Source of the DNA: Candidatus Fermentithermobacillus carboniphilus
GTDB taxonomy: Bacteria; Bacillota; Sulfobacillia; Fermentithermobacillales; Fermentithermobacillaceae
NCBI GenBank assembly: GCA_018208355.1
Contig: CP062796.1
Span: forward strand, 1,706,494-1,770,493
DNA length: 64,000 nt
Reading direction: 5' to 3'
A program made the translations under genes and the position numbers. The notes beneath the pieces are model-generated. The model was not told the origin of the DNA and ran no database searches. It worked only from the letters and a program-made list of their open reading frames with translations. This document shows, one piece after another, positions 16,077 through 24,240 of the stretch (the stretch's first letter is position 1; each line of letters begins with the position of its first letter).

Positions 16077-17669
16077 TTGTCGAAGAAAGGTATGGCTCAG
16101 GCCACGGCAGTAGTGGCGCTGCTCATGGTGTTATCTAAAATTGTGGGTTTTCTGAGAGACCAGCTTATCGCCATGTTTTTCGGGGCAACCGGTCTCACCG
16201 ACGCCTACATGGTTTCGACCCTCATATCCGGATTTGTAGGTGCAATGCTTTCGGGTCCCATATCCACAGCCTTTCTTCCGGTTTTCGCAGCTGACCTAGC
16301 GAAAGGCGATCAAATTGGGGCCCGCCGTGTGGCCTCTTCAGTGTTCACCATTTCCGCAGGTGCAGTCCTCCTGGTTTCGCTTGCAGCGATACCTTTTTCG
16401 TCCCGCCTGGTTACCCTGGTGGCTCCCGGGCTGTCTGGAAGCGACTACGAGATCGCGGTCAGAATGACCCAGGTGTTCTTTCCCGCAATGGTCCTACCTC
16501 TCCTGACCGCTCTCGTAAAATGTGTGCTGAACTCGTTCAAAGAATTTACGGTGCCCGGGGTCTCTCCGTTCATCCAAAACCTCGTCATCGTCGCGACGGT
16601 GGCGCTTCTTGCGCCCGTTACAGGCATCACTTCGCTGACTGTAGGCACTGTGCTTGGGTATGCGGGCGCCCTTCTCGTCCAGGTACCTTCTTTGAGGAAA
16701 ACAGGACTTCTGCCCGGGCTGTCTTTGGAATTGAACGAAGGTACTCTGAAGGTCCTGAAGCTTGCGATTCCCCTGGTCGCCCAGGCTCTGTTCGGCCAGC
16801 TGTACCAGATGGTCGATAAGAACCTGGCTTCAAAGTTCCCGGAAGGGTCCATTGCGGCCCTAGGGTTTGCCGATAGGCTGCGCCAGCTTCCGGTCGGTCT
16901 TTTCGTGACGGCGGTGACCACCGTGGTCTACCCGGCGCTGTCGGAAATGTGGGCCAGAAAAGACAGGGAGAGACTTTCCGAAACCGTACTAATGGGTTTA
17001 CGGTACGCGGAGTTCGTCTGCGTCCCTTCAATGGTGGGGTTTCTGGTACTGGCGGAACCCATCACCAGGCTGGTATATCAAAGAGGAGCGTTCACGGGCG
17101 AAGCGACAGCCCTCACTGCCTCGGTGCTCGCAGCTTACGCTCCCGCCATCATTGGCATGGCCGCGTCCCAGGTAATAGTCATCGCGTTTTACTCCAGTCA
17201 AAAGACGTGGATTCCGGTGCTCCTGGGTACAGGTACGGCTATCATTAACATAGGCCTCGACCTTGTCCTGGTACGGTTCTTGGGTCTCGTCGGACTTGCC
17301 CTGGCCAACAGCCTGGCGTCGGTGTCCGGGGCTATCTTGAGCCTTTACGTGTTTTCCAGGTGCATAGCAAGGTTGCCCTTGTGGGATTTGGCCGCATCTA
17401 TGCTGAAAATCGCCTCGGCTTCGGGGATTATGGGCATTTTCGCGTTTCTGGCGGCGGAGTTTTTAGGGTTTACCCGAGGCTTCGGGAGCTTTGGCAAAGA
17501 TGCGCTTACGGGAGCGCTGGTGATTGGCTCTTCTGTCCTGGTGTATCTCGGGGCAGCCGCCTTGTTGAAGTGCCAGGAGATAGAGTTGGTCACAAATCTG
17601 GTCAGGGAAAGGTTTGCGAGAATCGGTCGTAAGTCTTCGGAGAGCGAGAAAGGAGCGAATCTTCAGTGA
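16077..17669 (+). CDS. murJ: Lipid II flippase MurJ
   Basis: A 530-residue MOP-superfamily flippase with about 14 membrane helices that moves lipid II across the cytoplasmic membrane for peptidoglycan synthesis. It begins with the typical helix after MAQATAVVALLMVLSKIVGF and continues with GATGLTDAYMVS and GPISTAFLPVF. Later come FADRLRQLPVGLF, AVTTVVYPALS and YQRGAFT, all characteristic. I placed the start at TTG 16077 because AAAGAGGT lies 8 nt upstream; the ATG at 16092 has no spacing and the longer frame to 15897 adds a non-family sequence. The last bases overlap the S9 peptidase start (GTGA). Confidence 0.93.
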   Translation: MSKKGMAQATAVVALLMVLSKIVGFLRDQLIAMFFGATGLTDAYMVSTLISGFVGAMLSGPISTAFLPVFAADLAKGDQIGARRVASSVFTISAGAVLLVSLAAIPFSSRLVTLVAPGLSGSDYEIAVRMTQVFFPAMVLPLLTALVKCVLNSFKEFTVPGVSPFIQNLVIVATVALLAPVTGITSLTVGTVLGYAGALLVQVPSLRKTGLLPGLSLELNEGTLKVLKLAIPLVAQALFGQLYQMVDKNLASKFPEGSIAALGFADRLRQLPVGLFVTAVTTVVYPALSEMWARKDRERLSETVLMGLRYAEFVCVPSMVGFLVLAEPITRLVYQRGAFTGEATALTASVLAAYAPAIIGMAASQVIVIAFYSSQKTWIPVLLGTGTAIINIGLDLVLVRFLGLVGLALANSLASVSGAILSLYVFSRCIARLPLWDLAASMLKIASASGIMGIFAFLAAEFLGFTRGFGSFGKDALTGALVIGSSVLVYLGAAALLKCQEIELVTNLVRERFARIGRKSSESEKGANLQ

Positions 17670-19801
17670 GACGGATCACTTCAGAAGATCTCTATTCCAT
17701 GAAGTGGGCTTCCGACCCGGAGGTATCTCCTGACGGAAAGAAGGTTCTTTTCACCGTCAAGACAGTGACGGATGAAGGCAAACTGAAAGGTTACAAGACC
17801 AATATCTGGCTGGCAAGCGATGGGAAAGTCAGGCAATTCACTTTCGGCCCCGGGAACGATTGGAATCCCCGGTGGTCCCCTTGTGGGCGGAAAGTGGCGT
17901 TCCTTTCGGACCGGGGGAAAGACAAAACCCAGATTTACCTGCTTTCCCTAGACGGCGGAGAAGCAGTGCAGATGACTTCGGGGCTTTCGGGAATAGGGGA
18001 TATCGTTTTTTCCCCTTGCGGCGAGAAAATCGCCTTTACCGCGCTGGAAGGTGGAGCTGAAAGCGGAGATAGCAGTTCTGACCAAGACAAGTCCGATGTC
18101 AGAGTGATAACGCGGATTAGATACAAGCTCAACGGCAAGGGTTTTCTTCCCGAGAAGAGGACCCAAATCTATGTCCTGGATATAGGATCCGGGAAGGTAA
18201 CCCAGCTGACCGAGGGCCCCTACGATTGCAGAGAACCTGCGTGGTCTCCCGACGGAAGGTTCATTGCGTTTACCTCCGCTCGTTTTGAAGATCATGACCT
18301 TTCCCCGGTGCGGGATGTATGGGTAATACCGGCGGAGGGTGGCGAGATGAGGAAGATCTCTTCCGGAGACGCCGTCCTGTCGGCACCCTCCTGGTCTCCA
18401 GACGGCAAGTATATCGCCTGCTACGGTCATGACAACAAGTACTGGGGAGCGACAGTCACCGGGATCTACCTCCTCTCCGTGGACGGCGGGCCTGTCAGGT
18501 ACCTTACAAAAGAAAGGGAACTGGGGGTCACCGAAACTCCCGCATCCGACATGGTCTCTTCGCCGGTACCGAGACCCGCGTGGAGCAAGGATGGCAGGAC
18601 TATCTATTTCAGCGCCCTCGTGAAGGGGAAAAGCCACCTCTACCAGGTGGATACGGTCACCGGCGACGTTGGGGCCATAACTTCGGGAAATTGCAGCGTC
18701 TATGGGTGGAGCAGGGCTTTACGGGAAGATGTGTTCGCGGTGGCTCTGACCTCTTTTGACCTCATTTCCGACGTATTCATCGTGGATCTGCGCTCCTGCG
18801 CGGGGCCGGAAGAAAAGCTTAATGGCTCCCCGGTTTGCGAAAGCCGCTTAGAGAAAAGTCCGCTTGAGATACTGGTCGGATGCGAGGGGGGGAAATTTTC
18901 GAGCGGGGCCGCGAAGAGGCTCACACGCTTAAATGACGACTTACTGTCCTCGGTTTACCTGAGTGTGCCGGAAGAGATAGAAGTCAAAAGTCCGGACGGA
19001 ACCCCCATCCAGGCATGGGTGATGAAGCCCGTCGGGATTAAGGACGGGGTCAAGTATCCGCTGATACTCGAGATCCACGGCGGGCCCCACTCGGCTTACG
19101 GAGTCGCGTTCTTCCACGAATTTCAGTTCCTGGCGTCGAGAGGATATGGAGTTGTATTCGGCAACCCCAGGGGAAGCACCGGATACGGTCAAGAGTTTGC
19201 CGCAGCGACCCGTCACGATTGGGGTGGAAAGGATTACGAAGATGTGATGGCCGTGGCCGGCTATGCCGAAACCCTTCCCTGGGTTGATAGGGACCGCATG
19301 GGGGTGACGGGCGGGAGCTACGGTGGATACATGACTAACTGGATCATCGGGCATACCCGGAAGTTCAGGGCGGCGGTGAGCCAGAGAAGCACTTGTAACC
19401 GTATGAGTCAGTTCGGCTCGAGCGATGCGGCTTACACCAACGGGGAATTCGAGTTTCCCGGGGATCCGTGGGATAATCCCATGGCTTATCTCGAACGGTC
19501 ACCGATAATGTACGTGAGAAACGTCCAGACGCCGCTTCTACTCATGCACAGCGAAGAAGACTTGAGGTGCCCCATAAGCCAGGCGGAGGAGTTTTTCGTG
19601 GCCCTTAAAAAGCTGAAGAAGACAGTGGTCATGGTGCGGTTCCCGGGAGAAAACCACGAGCTTTCCCGGTCCGGGAAGCCCAGGCACAGGGTTGAAAGGC
19701 TCGAGTACATCGCCGCCTGGTTCGATAAATACTTGGCCCCCAAACCGGACGACTACGGAATACCCCTGAGAAATCCCGAAAAGCGCCTATTGGAGTTTTG
19801 A
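17666..19801 (+). CDS. S9 family prolyl oligopeptidase-type peptidase
   Basis: A 711-residue serine peptidase of the S9C acylaminoacyl-peptidase type. Residues 1 to about 400 form a TolB-like beta-propeller with repeated WSPDGRFIAF-type blades. The C-terminal alpha/beta hydrolase has the oxyanion segment IHGGPHSAYG, nucleophile S551 in GGSYGGY, D632 (SEEDLRCP) and H664 (GENHELS). It has no signal peptide, so a cytoplasmic peptidase cleaving short peptides is expected. GTG at 17666 overlaps the murJ stop by 4 bp. It stands near the place where secDF lies in the conserved recJ region of Bacillus. Confidence 0.93.
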   Translation: MRRITSEDLYSMKWASDPEVSPDGKKVLFTVKTVTDEGKLKGYKTNIWLASDGKVRQFTFGPGNDWNPRWSPCGRKVAFLSDRGKDKTQIYLLSLDGGEAVQMTSGLSGIGDIVFSPCGEKIAFTALEGGAESGDSSSDQDKSDVRVITRIRYKLNGKGFLPEKRTQIYVLDIGSGKVTQLTEGPYDCREPAWSPDGRFIAFTSARFEDHDLSPVRDVWVIPAEGGEMRKISSGDAVLSAPSWSPDGKYIACYGHDNKYWGATVTGIYLLSVDGGPVRYLTKERELGVTETPASDMVSSPVPRPAWSKDGRTIYFSALVKGKSHLYQVDTVTGDVGAITSGNCSVYGWSRALREDVFAVALTSFDLISDVFIVDLRSCAGPEEKLNGSPVCESRLEKSPLEILVGCEGGKFSSGAAKRLTRLNDDLLSSVYLSVPEEIEVKSPDGTPIQAWVMKPVGIKDGVKYPLILEIHGGPHSAYGVAFFHEFQFLASRGYGVVFGNPRGSTGYGQEFAAATRHDWGGKDYEDVMAVAGYAETLPWVDRDRMGVTGGSYGGYMTNWIIGHTRKFRAAVSQRSTCNRMSQFGSSDAAYTNGEFEFPGDPWDNPMAYLERSPIMYVRNVQTPLLLMHSEEDLRCPISQAEEFFVALKKLKKTVVMVRFPGENHELSRSGKPRHRVERLEYIAAWFDKYLAPKPDDYGIPLRNPEKRLLEF

Positions 19802-19822
19802 GATTCCCGGAGGTGAGGTCAC

Positions 19823-20488
19823 GTGAAGAAGGAGCCTACCGGGAGCTATATCTGGGGATTTCATGAGAGGACTCCGAGCGAAGCCAGATTCAGAGAGGCC
19901 CTCCGGAAAGCCGGGATAAGGTTCGAAGAAGAGGTACCGGTCAAGGAATTCACGGTGGATTTTCTCATCGACGGGTGGCTCATAGTCGAGATCGATGGGG
20001 AATCGCATCTCACCTCTTCGCGAGCAGAAAAAGATAGGAGAAAGCAACAGGTCCTGGAAGATGCGGGATTTACGCTGGTACGAGTCCCGGCGATGGACAC
20101 AGGTTTGCCAGGTGGGTTAAAGAGGTGGGTCCGCCGGATCCGCGGTATCTTGGATGCGGGCCCTCCGGGGCTTAGAGATGCGAAATTCGACAATCGGGAT
20201 CTCAAGAGGCAGGTCGAAGAGGCCCGGAAGAGACTAATGGAAAAGGCCCTCAAAGATGGCGAAGCTATCCGGATGACAAGGGAGAAGATGGCCTACGGGG
20301 AAAAGTCGCCGGGTCCGAAAAGCGCTTGTGGGGCCGGCGAAGAGGAGACTATGGAAGACTACTTCGGTCGCCCCGGAGAGGATTTCCGGGCGCTCCTTGA
20401 GAAATATGACTTCGGCAAAATGCCATCAAAAGATGAAGAAGACGAAGATGCACGTGACAAGAAGAAGCGGGTCAGCCGTCGACAGTAA
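19823..20488 (+). CDS. DUF559 (Vsr-like nuclease fold) protein with charged C-terminal tail
   Basis: A 221-residue protein. Residues about 15-110 form a DUF559 restriction-endonuclease-like domain with TPSEARFREAL (Glu), FTVDFLIDG (Asp), LIVEIDGESHL (E-x-D) and DAGFTLVRVP, matching the PD-(D/E)XK order. The remaining 110 residues are highly charged, with Lys/Arg/Glu helices and an acidic DEEDEDARDKKKRV end; this tail is not part of the usual 110-130-residue DUF559 protein. A nuclease activity is inferred from fold only. GTG at 19823 has a good GGAGGTGAGG site. It lies 21 bp after the S9 gene and just before the lapA-like/recJ pair. Confidence 0.75.
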   Translation: MKKEPTGSYIWGFHERTPSEARFREALRKAGIRFEEEVPVKEFTVDFLIDGWLIVEIDGESHLTSSRAEKDRRKQQVLEDAGFTLVRVPAMDTGLPGGLKRWVRRIRGILDAGPPGLRDAKFDNRDLKRQVEEARKRLMEKALKDGEAIRMTREKMAYGEKSPGPKSACGAGEEETMEDYFGRPGEDFRALLEKYDFGKMPSKDEEDEDARDKKKRVSRRQ

Positions 20489-20575
20489 GCGAAGTACCTC
20501 GTGGGCCTAACGAAACCGGAAGTTATCCAGTGCCTTCTCGGGATGTTCCGCCGGAGGCGGGGAGATTCGGAGGTG

Positions 20576-20920
20576 ATGCTGGTGCTGTTTCTCGTGGTCA
20601 TATTACTCCTTTTCGTGGTCGTCTTTGCCGTGCAGAACGCGCAGATGGTGGACATACGCTTCCTGATCTGGTCTTTGTCTCTGAATCAGGCCCTCGTAGT
20701 TCTCGGGTCCCTGTCGATCGGCCTCGTTTTGGGGGCCGTGTGGTCCTGGCTTAAGGGAGCGGGTGTGAGGGGCCAGGTCAAGGAGCTTTCAAGGACCCTT
20801 GATGCGGAGCGGAGAAAAGTCGAGAACCTGGAAAAAGCGCTAGAGGAAGAGAGATCGAGAAAGAGAGAATATGAGTCAGCTCAACGAGATACGGGAAGAG
20901 ACCAGAGCAGCCGTTGGTAG
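20576..20920 (+). CDS. LapA-domain (DUF1049) small membrane protein
   Basis: About 114 residues. Two hydrophobic helices (LVLFLVVILLLFVVVFAV and LVVLGSLSIGLVLGAVWSWL) flank the LapA-type stretch QNAQMVDIRFLIW, followed by a coiled-coil tail rich in Glu and Arg. LapA proteins sit in the membrane and a role in envelope assembly is suggested in enterobacteria. B. subtilis YrvD, likewise next to recJ, is a comparable protein. The ATG at 20576 is very close to GGAGG; a GTG two codons on (20582) has better spacing. A longer frame from 20501 is also open. It overlaps recJ by 50 bp. Confidence 0.78.
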   Translation: MLVLFLVVILLLFVVVFAVQNAQMVDIRFLIWSLSLNQALVVLGSLSIGLVLGAVWSWLKGAGVRGQVKELSRTLDAERRKVENLEKALEEERSRKREYESAQRDTGRDQSSRW

Positions 20921-23570
20921 AGCGAAGGCAACTTCGAGACCGAACTGGGACAGTTTTTTTCGCTGGCAAGAGCCGACGTCAGTAGATTCCTCAGTAGCTG
21001 CAGAACTGGCGAGAGAACTGGCGATACCTCTGGAGACGGCTTCTGTGTTGCTTCGAAGGTCGCACGGTGACCGCGAGGCAGCAAGGATGCGCTGGGCAGC
21101 CGATTTCCCCATCCCCGATCTTTTGGGCCTTCCGGCCATGGGAGATGCTGTGGCTGCTATAGCGTCCCGAATAACGGCAGGAGGTTCTTCGGGGCGGATT
21201 GCCGTGTATTCAGACTTTGACGCAGACGGCGTCACGGGTGCCGTCATCCTCAAAGAGGCCTTCACGATCTGCGGCGCAAAAGGAGTCGAAGTATATTTTC
21301 CTTCCCGTTTCGAGGAAGGCTATGGCTTTCACCCGGGGGCGGTTAGAAGACTCGCGGGTGAAGGGGTATCGTTGATTGTGACCGCTGACTGCGGGATAAC
21401 CGGTTTTTCCGGCTGCGATGCAGCCAGGGATGCGGGTTGCGAGGTCGTGATCACCGATCATCATCGCGCAGGTGACAGAGTTCCGGAAGCAAGAGCCGTC
21501 CTTGACCCGCAGCTTCCGTCATGGGCGCCATATGACCTCCGATATCTATCAGGCGCCGGTGTTGCATACCTTCTCGCCCGAGCGCTTTTCCTCGTCATGG
21601 GCATAAACGATGTCCCGGAGAACTGGGCCCACGACCTCTTGACTCTATCCATCGCAGGAGACGGGCAGCCTGTCATCGGCCTCAACCGGATGTGGGTGAG
21701 GTCCGGCTTGAAGACCATTGTCCAAACTCCGGGCCCGGGTATAAAGGCCCTTTTGACGGTATCGGGAATGCTGAAACTGCCAAATGGATCGCAGCCCCAG
21801 GACTGCCATTCAAATCACGTCCTCACTTTCGAAAGAGACGTCATGTTCGGGCTGGTCCCCAGGATCAACGCTGCCGGACGCCTGGCCCACGCGAACCTCG
21901 CTTACGAGCTTCTGACCGAAAAGGATTTTTCAAAGGCACTCGAGAGGGCCGGGGAGCTGGACCTTCTCAACTCTCGACGAAGAGAAATCGAAGAAAAGAT
22001 ACTGGCCGAGTGCCTCGAAGACTTGAGAAAGCCCCGGGAAGACCTTAAAGGAATGAGGCAACTCCAGGATGCGGGTTGGGACCTGGACGAAGGACAGGGA
22101 GCAGATCCTGCATCTTGCCGCTACGCCATTTGTGCCTACAGGCCATCGTGGCACGAAGGGGTCATCGGCATCGCATCTTCGAAGGTAAAAGAAATATATT
22201 TCCGCCCGTCGCTGCTTGTGGGCGGCGAGGGGGAGGTATTAAAGGGCTCCGCCAGGGGCATTCCCGGCTTCAACGTCCACGCCGCCCTTTCCCGCTGCCG
22301 CGATCTCCTTGTCAATTTCGGGGGGCACGAGGGAGCCGGCGGATTTTCGGTAAGGAAAGAGAAAATGCTCGAGTTTTTCCAGAGATTCGAGGAAGTGTCG
22401 CGGGAGATGGTTTCTGAAGTGAACCTTATCCCTTCCATAAGACTCGACGCGGTCGTGCCGGTCCCATCTCTTGACGACGATACGCTTTTCTCCCTTCTCG
22501 AGATGGAGCCTTTCGGGGAGGAAAACCCGGTACCCATGCTGGCCTCCTATGGGTGCGAAGTGAGATACGCAGGCCTTTTTGGCCGGTCTTTGGATCATCT
22601 GGAGTTACACCTCGCTTGGGGCGAGAAAGGGGATTCCAGGCGGTTTCTCTGGTTCGGTCAGGGTAAAAGGGCCAGGGATGTGGCATTGTGGGGAGAATGC
22701 GACGTGGTCTTCACTCCCTGCCGGGACCTTTATGGAGGAGAGGTCAGGATCTCCCTTGTCATAAAAGACATAAGACTTGCCTGGGGATCACTTGGGACAA
22801 CCTACGACAAGGTTATCGAGGATCTTCCGGACACGGGGCCTCTCATACTCTACACCTGGTCCAGGCAGGCCTCGAGAAGCATCTATGTCTCTCTTCTCCG
22901 CCGGGGGCGAAAAGCAGCCCTACACGAAAGAGGCTGGCGTGGGGCACTGGCTCATGAAGCCCGCCTCATACTGAAGGGCGGCGGGATCGTGGTTTCGACC
23001 GGACCGTGGGACATTTTCCAGGACGATGCAGACGAATCCCTTTGTGGCGGGAGACCGCGCAGCGACATGCGCACAGCCCGTCTTGTCATGGTACATCCTC
23101 CCCTTACGGAAGTTGATTGGCAGAGACTGCGGCGGCTGGGGGATACCATCGGCGTTGAAAAATATCCGCCGTCAATGCTCGAGGACGCGATGAAATGGCT
23201 ATCTGTGTCCTATCCACAAAAGGAATACATGGAGAAAGCGTGGAAATTTCTCAGGGAACACGCGGTCAAAAATGCCCTTTTCCCGTGGGAAATAGGGCAG
23301 AGATGGAAAGACTTGTTGATCGAGGTTGACCCGGGGGCTGATAAGGCTGGCGCTGCCTTGTGCCGCGAGAGGGGCCTTGTGCTTCTGGAATCGTGCCTCA
23401 CGATCCTTGAAGAACTCGACATGGTGACCTCTGAAAGCCGGAAAACGCCTCTTGTGCTGTTGAGGGAACCTCGAGGGAAAGTGAGTCTTTCTGGTTCACC
23501 TTCGTTCGTCCGGGGAAAGAAAATCGTGGATACGGCCAAAAAGACTTGGGCAAAGTACCATTTACTATGA
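20871..23570 (+). CDS. recJ: Single-stranded-DNA exonuclease RecJ
   Basis: A 5'-3' ssDNA exonuclease for recombination and repair. The DHH motifs are present: SDFDADGVTG (D115, D117, D119), TADCGITG, VITDHHRAG and a later GSARGIPGFNVHAAL with NFGGHEGAGGFSV of the DHHA1/OB part. It is 899 residues, longer than B. subtilis RecJ, with a C-terminal region of about 300 residues of the long Firmicutes form. Around residues 395-415 there is a short low-complexity insertion rich in Asp and Gly. The start ATG at 20871 lies inside the lapA-like gene, behind a modest GAGAAAGAGAG site. apt follows 17 bp after the stop. Confidence 0.93.
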   Translation: MSQLNEIREETRAAVGRAKATSRPNWDSFFRWQEPTSVDSSVAAELARELAIPLETASVLLRRSHGDREAARMRWAADFPIPDLLGLPAMGDAVAAIASRITAGGSSGRIAVYSDFDADGVTGAVILKEAFTICGAKGVEVYFPSRFEEGYGFHPGAVRRLAGEGVSLIVTADCGITGFSGCDAARDAGCEVVITDHHRAGDRVPEARAVLDPQLPSWAPYDLRYLSGAGVAYLLARALFLVMGINDVPENWAHDLLTLSIAGDGQPVIGLNRMWVRSGLKTIVQTPGPGIKALLTVSGMLKLPNGSQPQDCHSNHVLTFERDVMFGLVPRINAAGRLAHANLAYELLTEKDFSKALERAGELDLLNSRRREIEEKILAECLEDLRKPREDLKGMRQLQDAGWDLDEGQGADPASCRYAICAYRPSWHEGVIGIASSKVKEIYFRPSLLVGGEGEVLKGSARGIPGFNVHAALSRCRDLLVNFGGHEGAGGFSVRKEKMLEFFQRFEEVSREMVSEVNLIPSIRLDAVVPVPSLDDDTLFSLLEMEPFGEENPVPMLASYGCEVRYAGLFGRSLDHLELHLAWGEKGDSRRFLWFGQGKRARDVALWGECDVVFTPCRDLYGGEVRISLVIKDIRLAWGSLGTTYDKVIEDLPDTGPLILYTWSRQASRSIYVSLLRRGRKAALHERGWRGALAHEARLILKGGGIVVSTGPWDIFQDDADESLCGGRPRSDMRTARLVMVHPPLTEVDWQRLRRLGDTIGVEKYPPSMLEDAMKWLSVSYPQKEYMEKAWKFLREHAVKNALFPWEIGQRWKDLLIEVDPGADKAGAALCRERGLVLLESCLTILEELDMVTSESRKTPLVLLREPRGKVSLSGSPSFVRGKKIVDTAKKTWAKYHLL

Positions 23571-23587
23571 GGTGGAGGGGTTTTGGT

Positions 23588-24130
23588 ATGGAGGAAGACT
23601 TGAACCTTGAGCTGGGTTCGAAGCTCAGAGTGATTCCGGATTTCCCGAAAAAAGGGATAAGTTTCAAGGATATCACCACTCTTCTGGGGGATCCTGTGGC
23701 TTTCCGCAAAGCCATCGACGCCCTGAAAGAGGCGTGCAAGGACATAGACTTCGACGTAATAGTGGCACCGGAAGCTCGCGGGTTCATAATAGGTAGCGCT
23801 CTTGCGTACGCCATGGGTAAGGCCTTTGCCCCCGTCAGAAAAAAGGGGAAACTCCCCTGGAAGACTCTTTCGGGAGAATACGAGCTCGAATACGGCAAAG
23901 ATGTGTTGGAGATACACGTGGATGCGGTGAAACCGGGACAGAAGGTGCTTGTCCTCGACGACCTGCTCGCGACTGGCGGCACCATTTCGGCCACCATCGA
24001 TATGGTGGAAAAGCTAGGGGGCGTCGTATCGGCTGTGGCTTTCCTCATCGAGTTGACTTATATTCCCGGCAGGGCTAATCTAACTAAGAAGGGATACAAG
24101 GTTATCTCGGTAATTAAACTCAAAGAGTAA
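23588..24130 (+). CDS. apt: Adenine phosphoribosyltransferase
   Basis: A 180-residue enzyme converting adenine and PRPP to AMP in purine salvage. Diagnostic segments are IPDFPKKGISFKDIT near the N-terminus, APEARGFIIGSALAY, RKKGKLP and the PRPP loop VLVLDDLLATGGT. I chose the ATG at 23588, where GGAGGGG lies 7 nt upstream; the earlier in-frame ATG at 23546 falls inside recJ. The next gene, relA, is separated by a strong hairpin terminator, so apt may end the recJ transcript. Confidence 0.97.
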   Translation: MEEDLNLELGSKLRVIPDFPKKGISFKDITTLLGDPVAFRKAIDALKEACKDIDFDVIVAPEARGFIIGSALAYAMGKAFAPVRKKGKLPWKTLSGEYELEYGKDVLEIHVDAVKPGQKVLVLDDLLATGGTISATIDMVEKLGGVVSAVAFLIELTYIPGRANLTKKGYKVISVIKLKE

Positions 24131-24164
24131 TAAGCTCGGAGAGTAAAATCACGTAAAATGGACG

Positions 24165-24205
24165 AAAGGCGACAATCGGGCACACGACCCGAACATGTCG
24201 CTTTT
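24165..24205 (+). terminator. Intrinsic terminator after apt
   Basis: A 10-bp stem with one G-U pair (24165-24174 with 24196-24205), an internal bulge, then a 4-bp CGGG/CCCG tip with a 7-nt loop. The distal arm ends in TTTT. It lies between apt and relA and would separate or attenuate their transcripts. Confidence 0.7.
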
Positions 24206-24240
24206 CTCAAATTAGCGCCGGGGAACGGAAGGTAGGAGCT

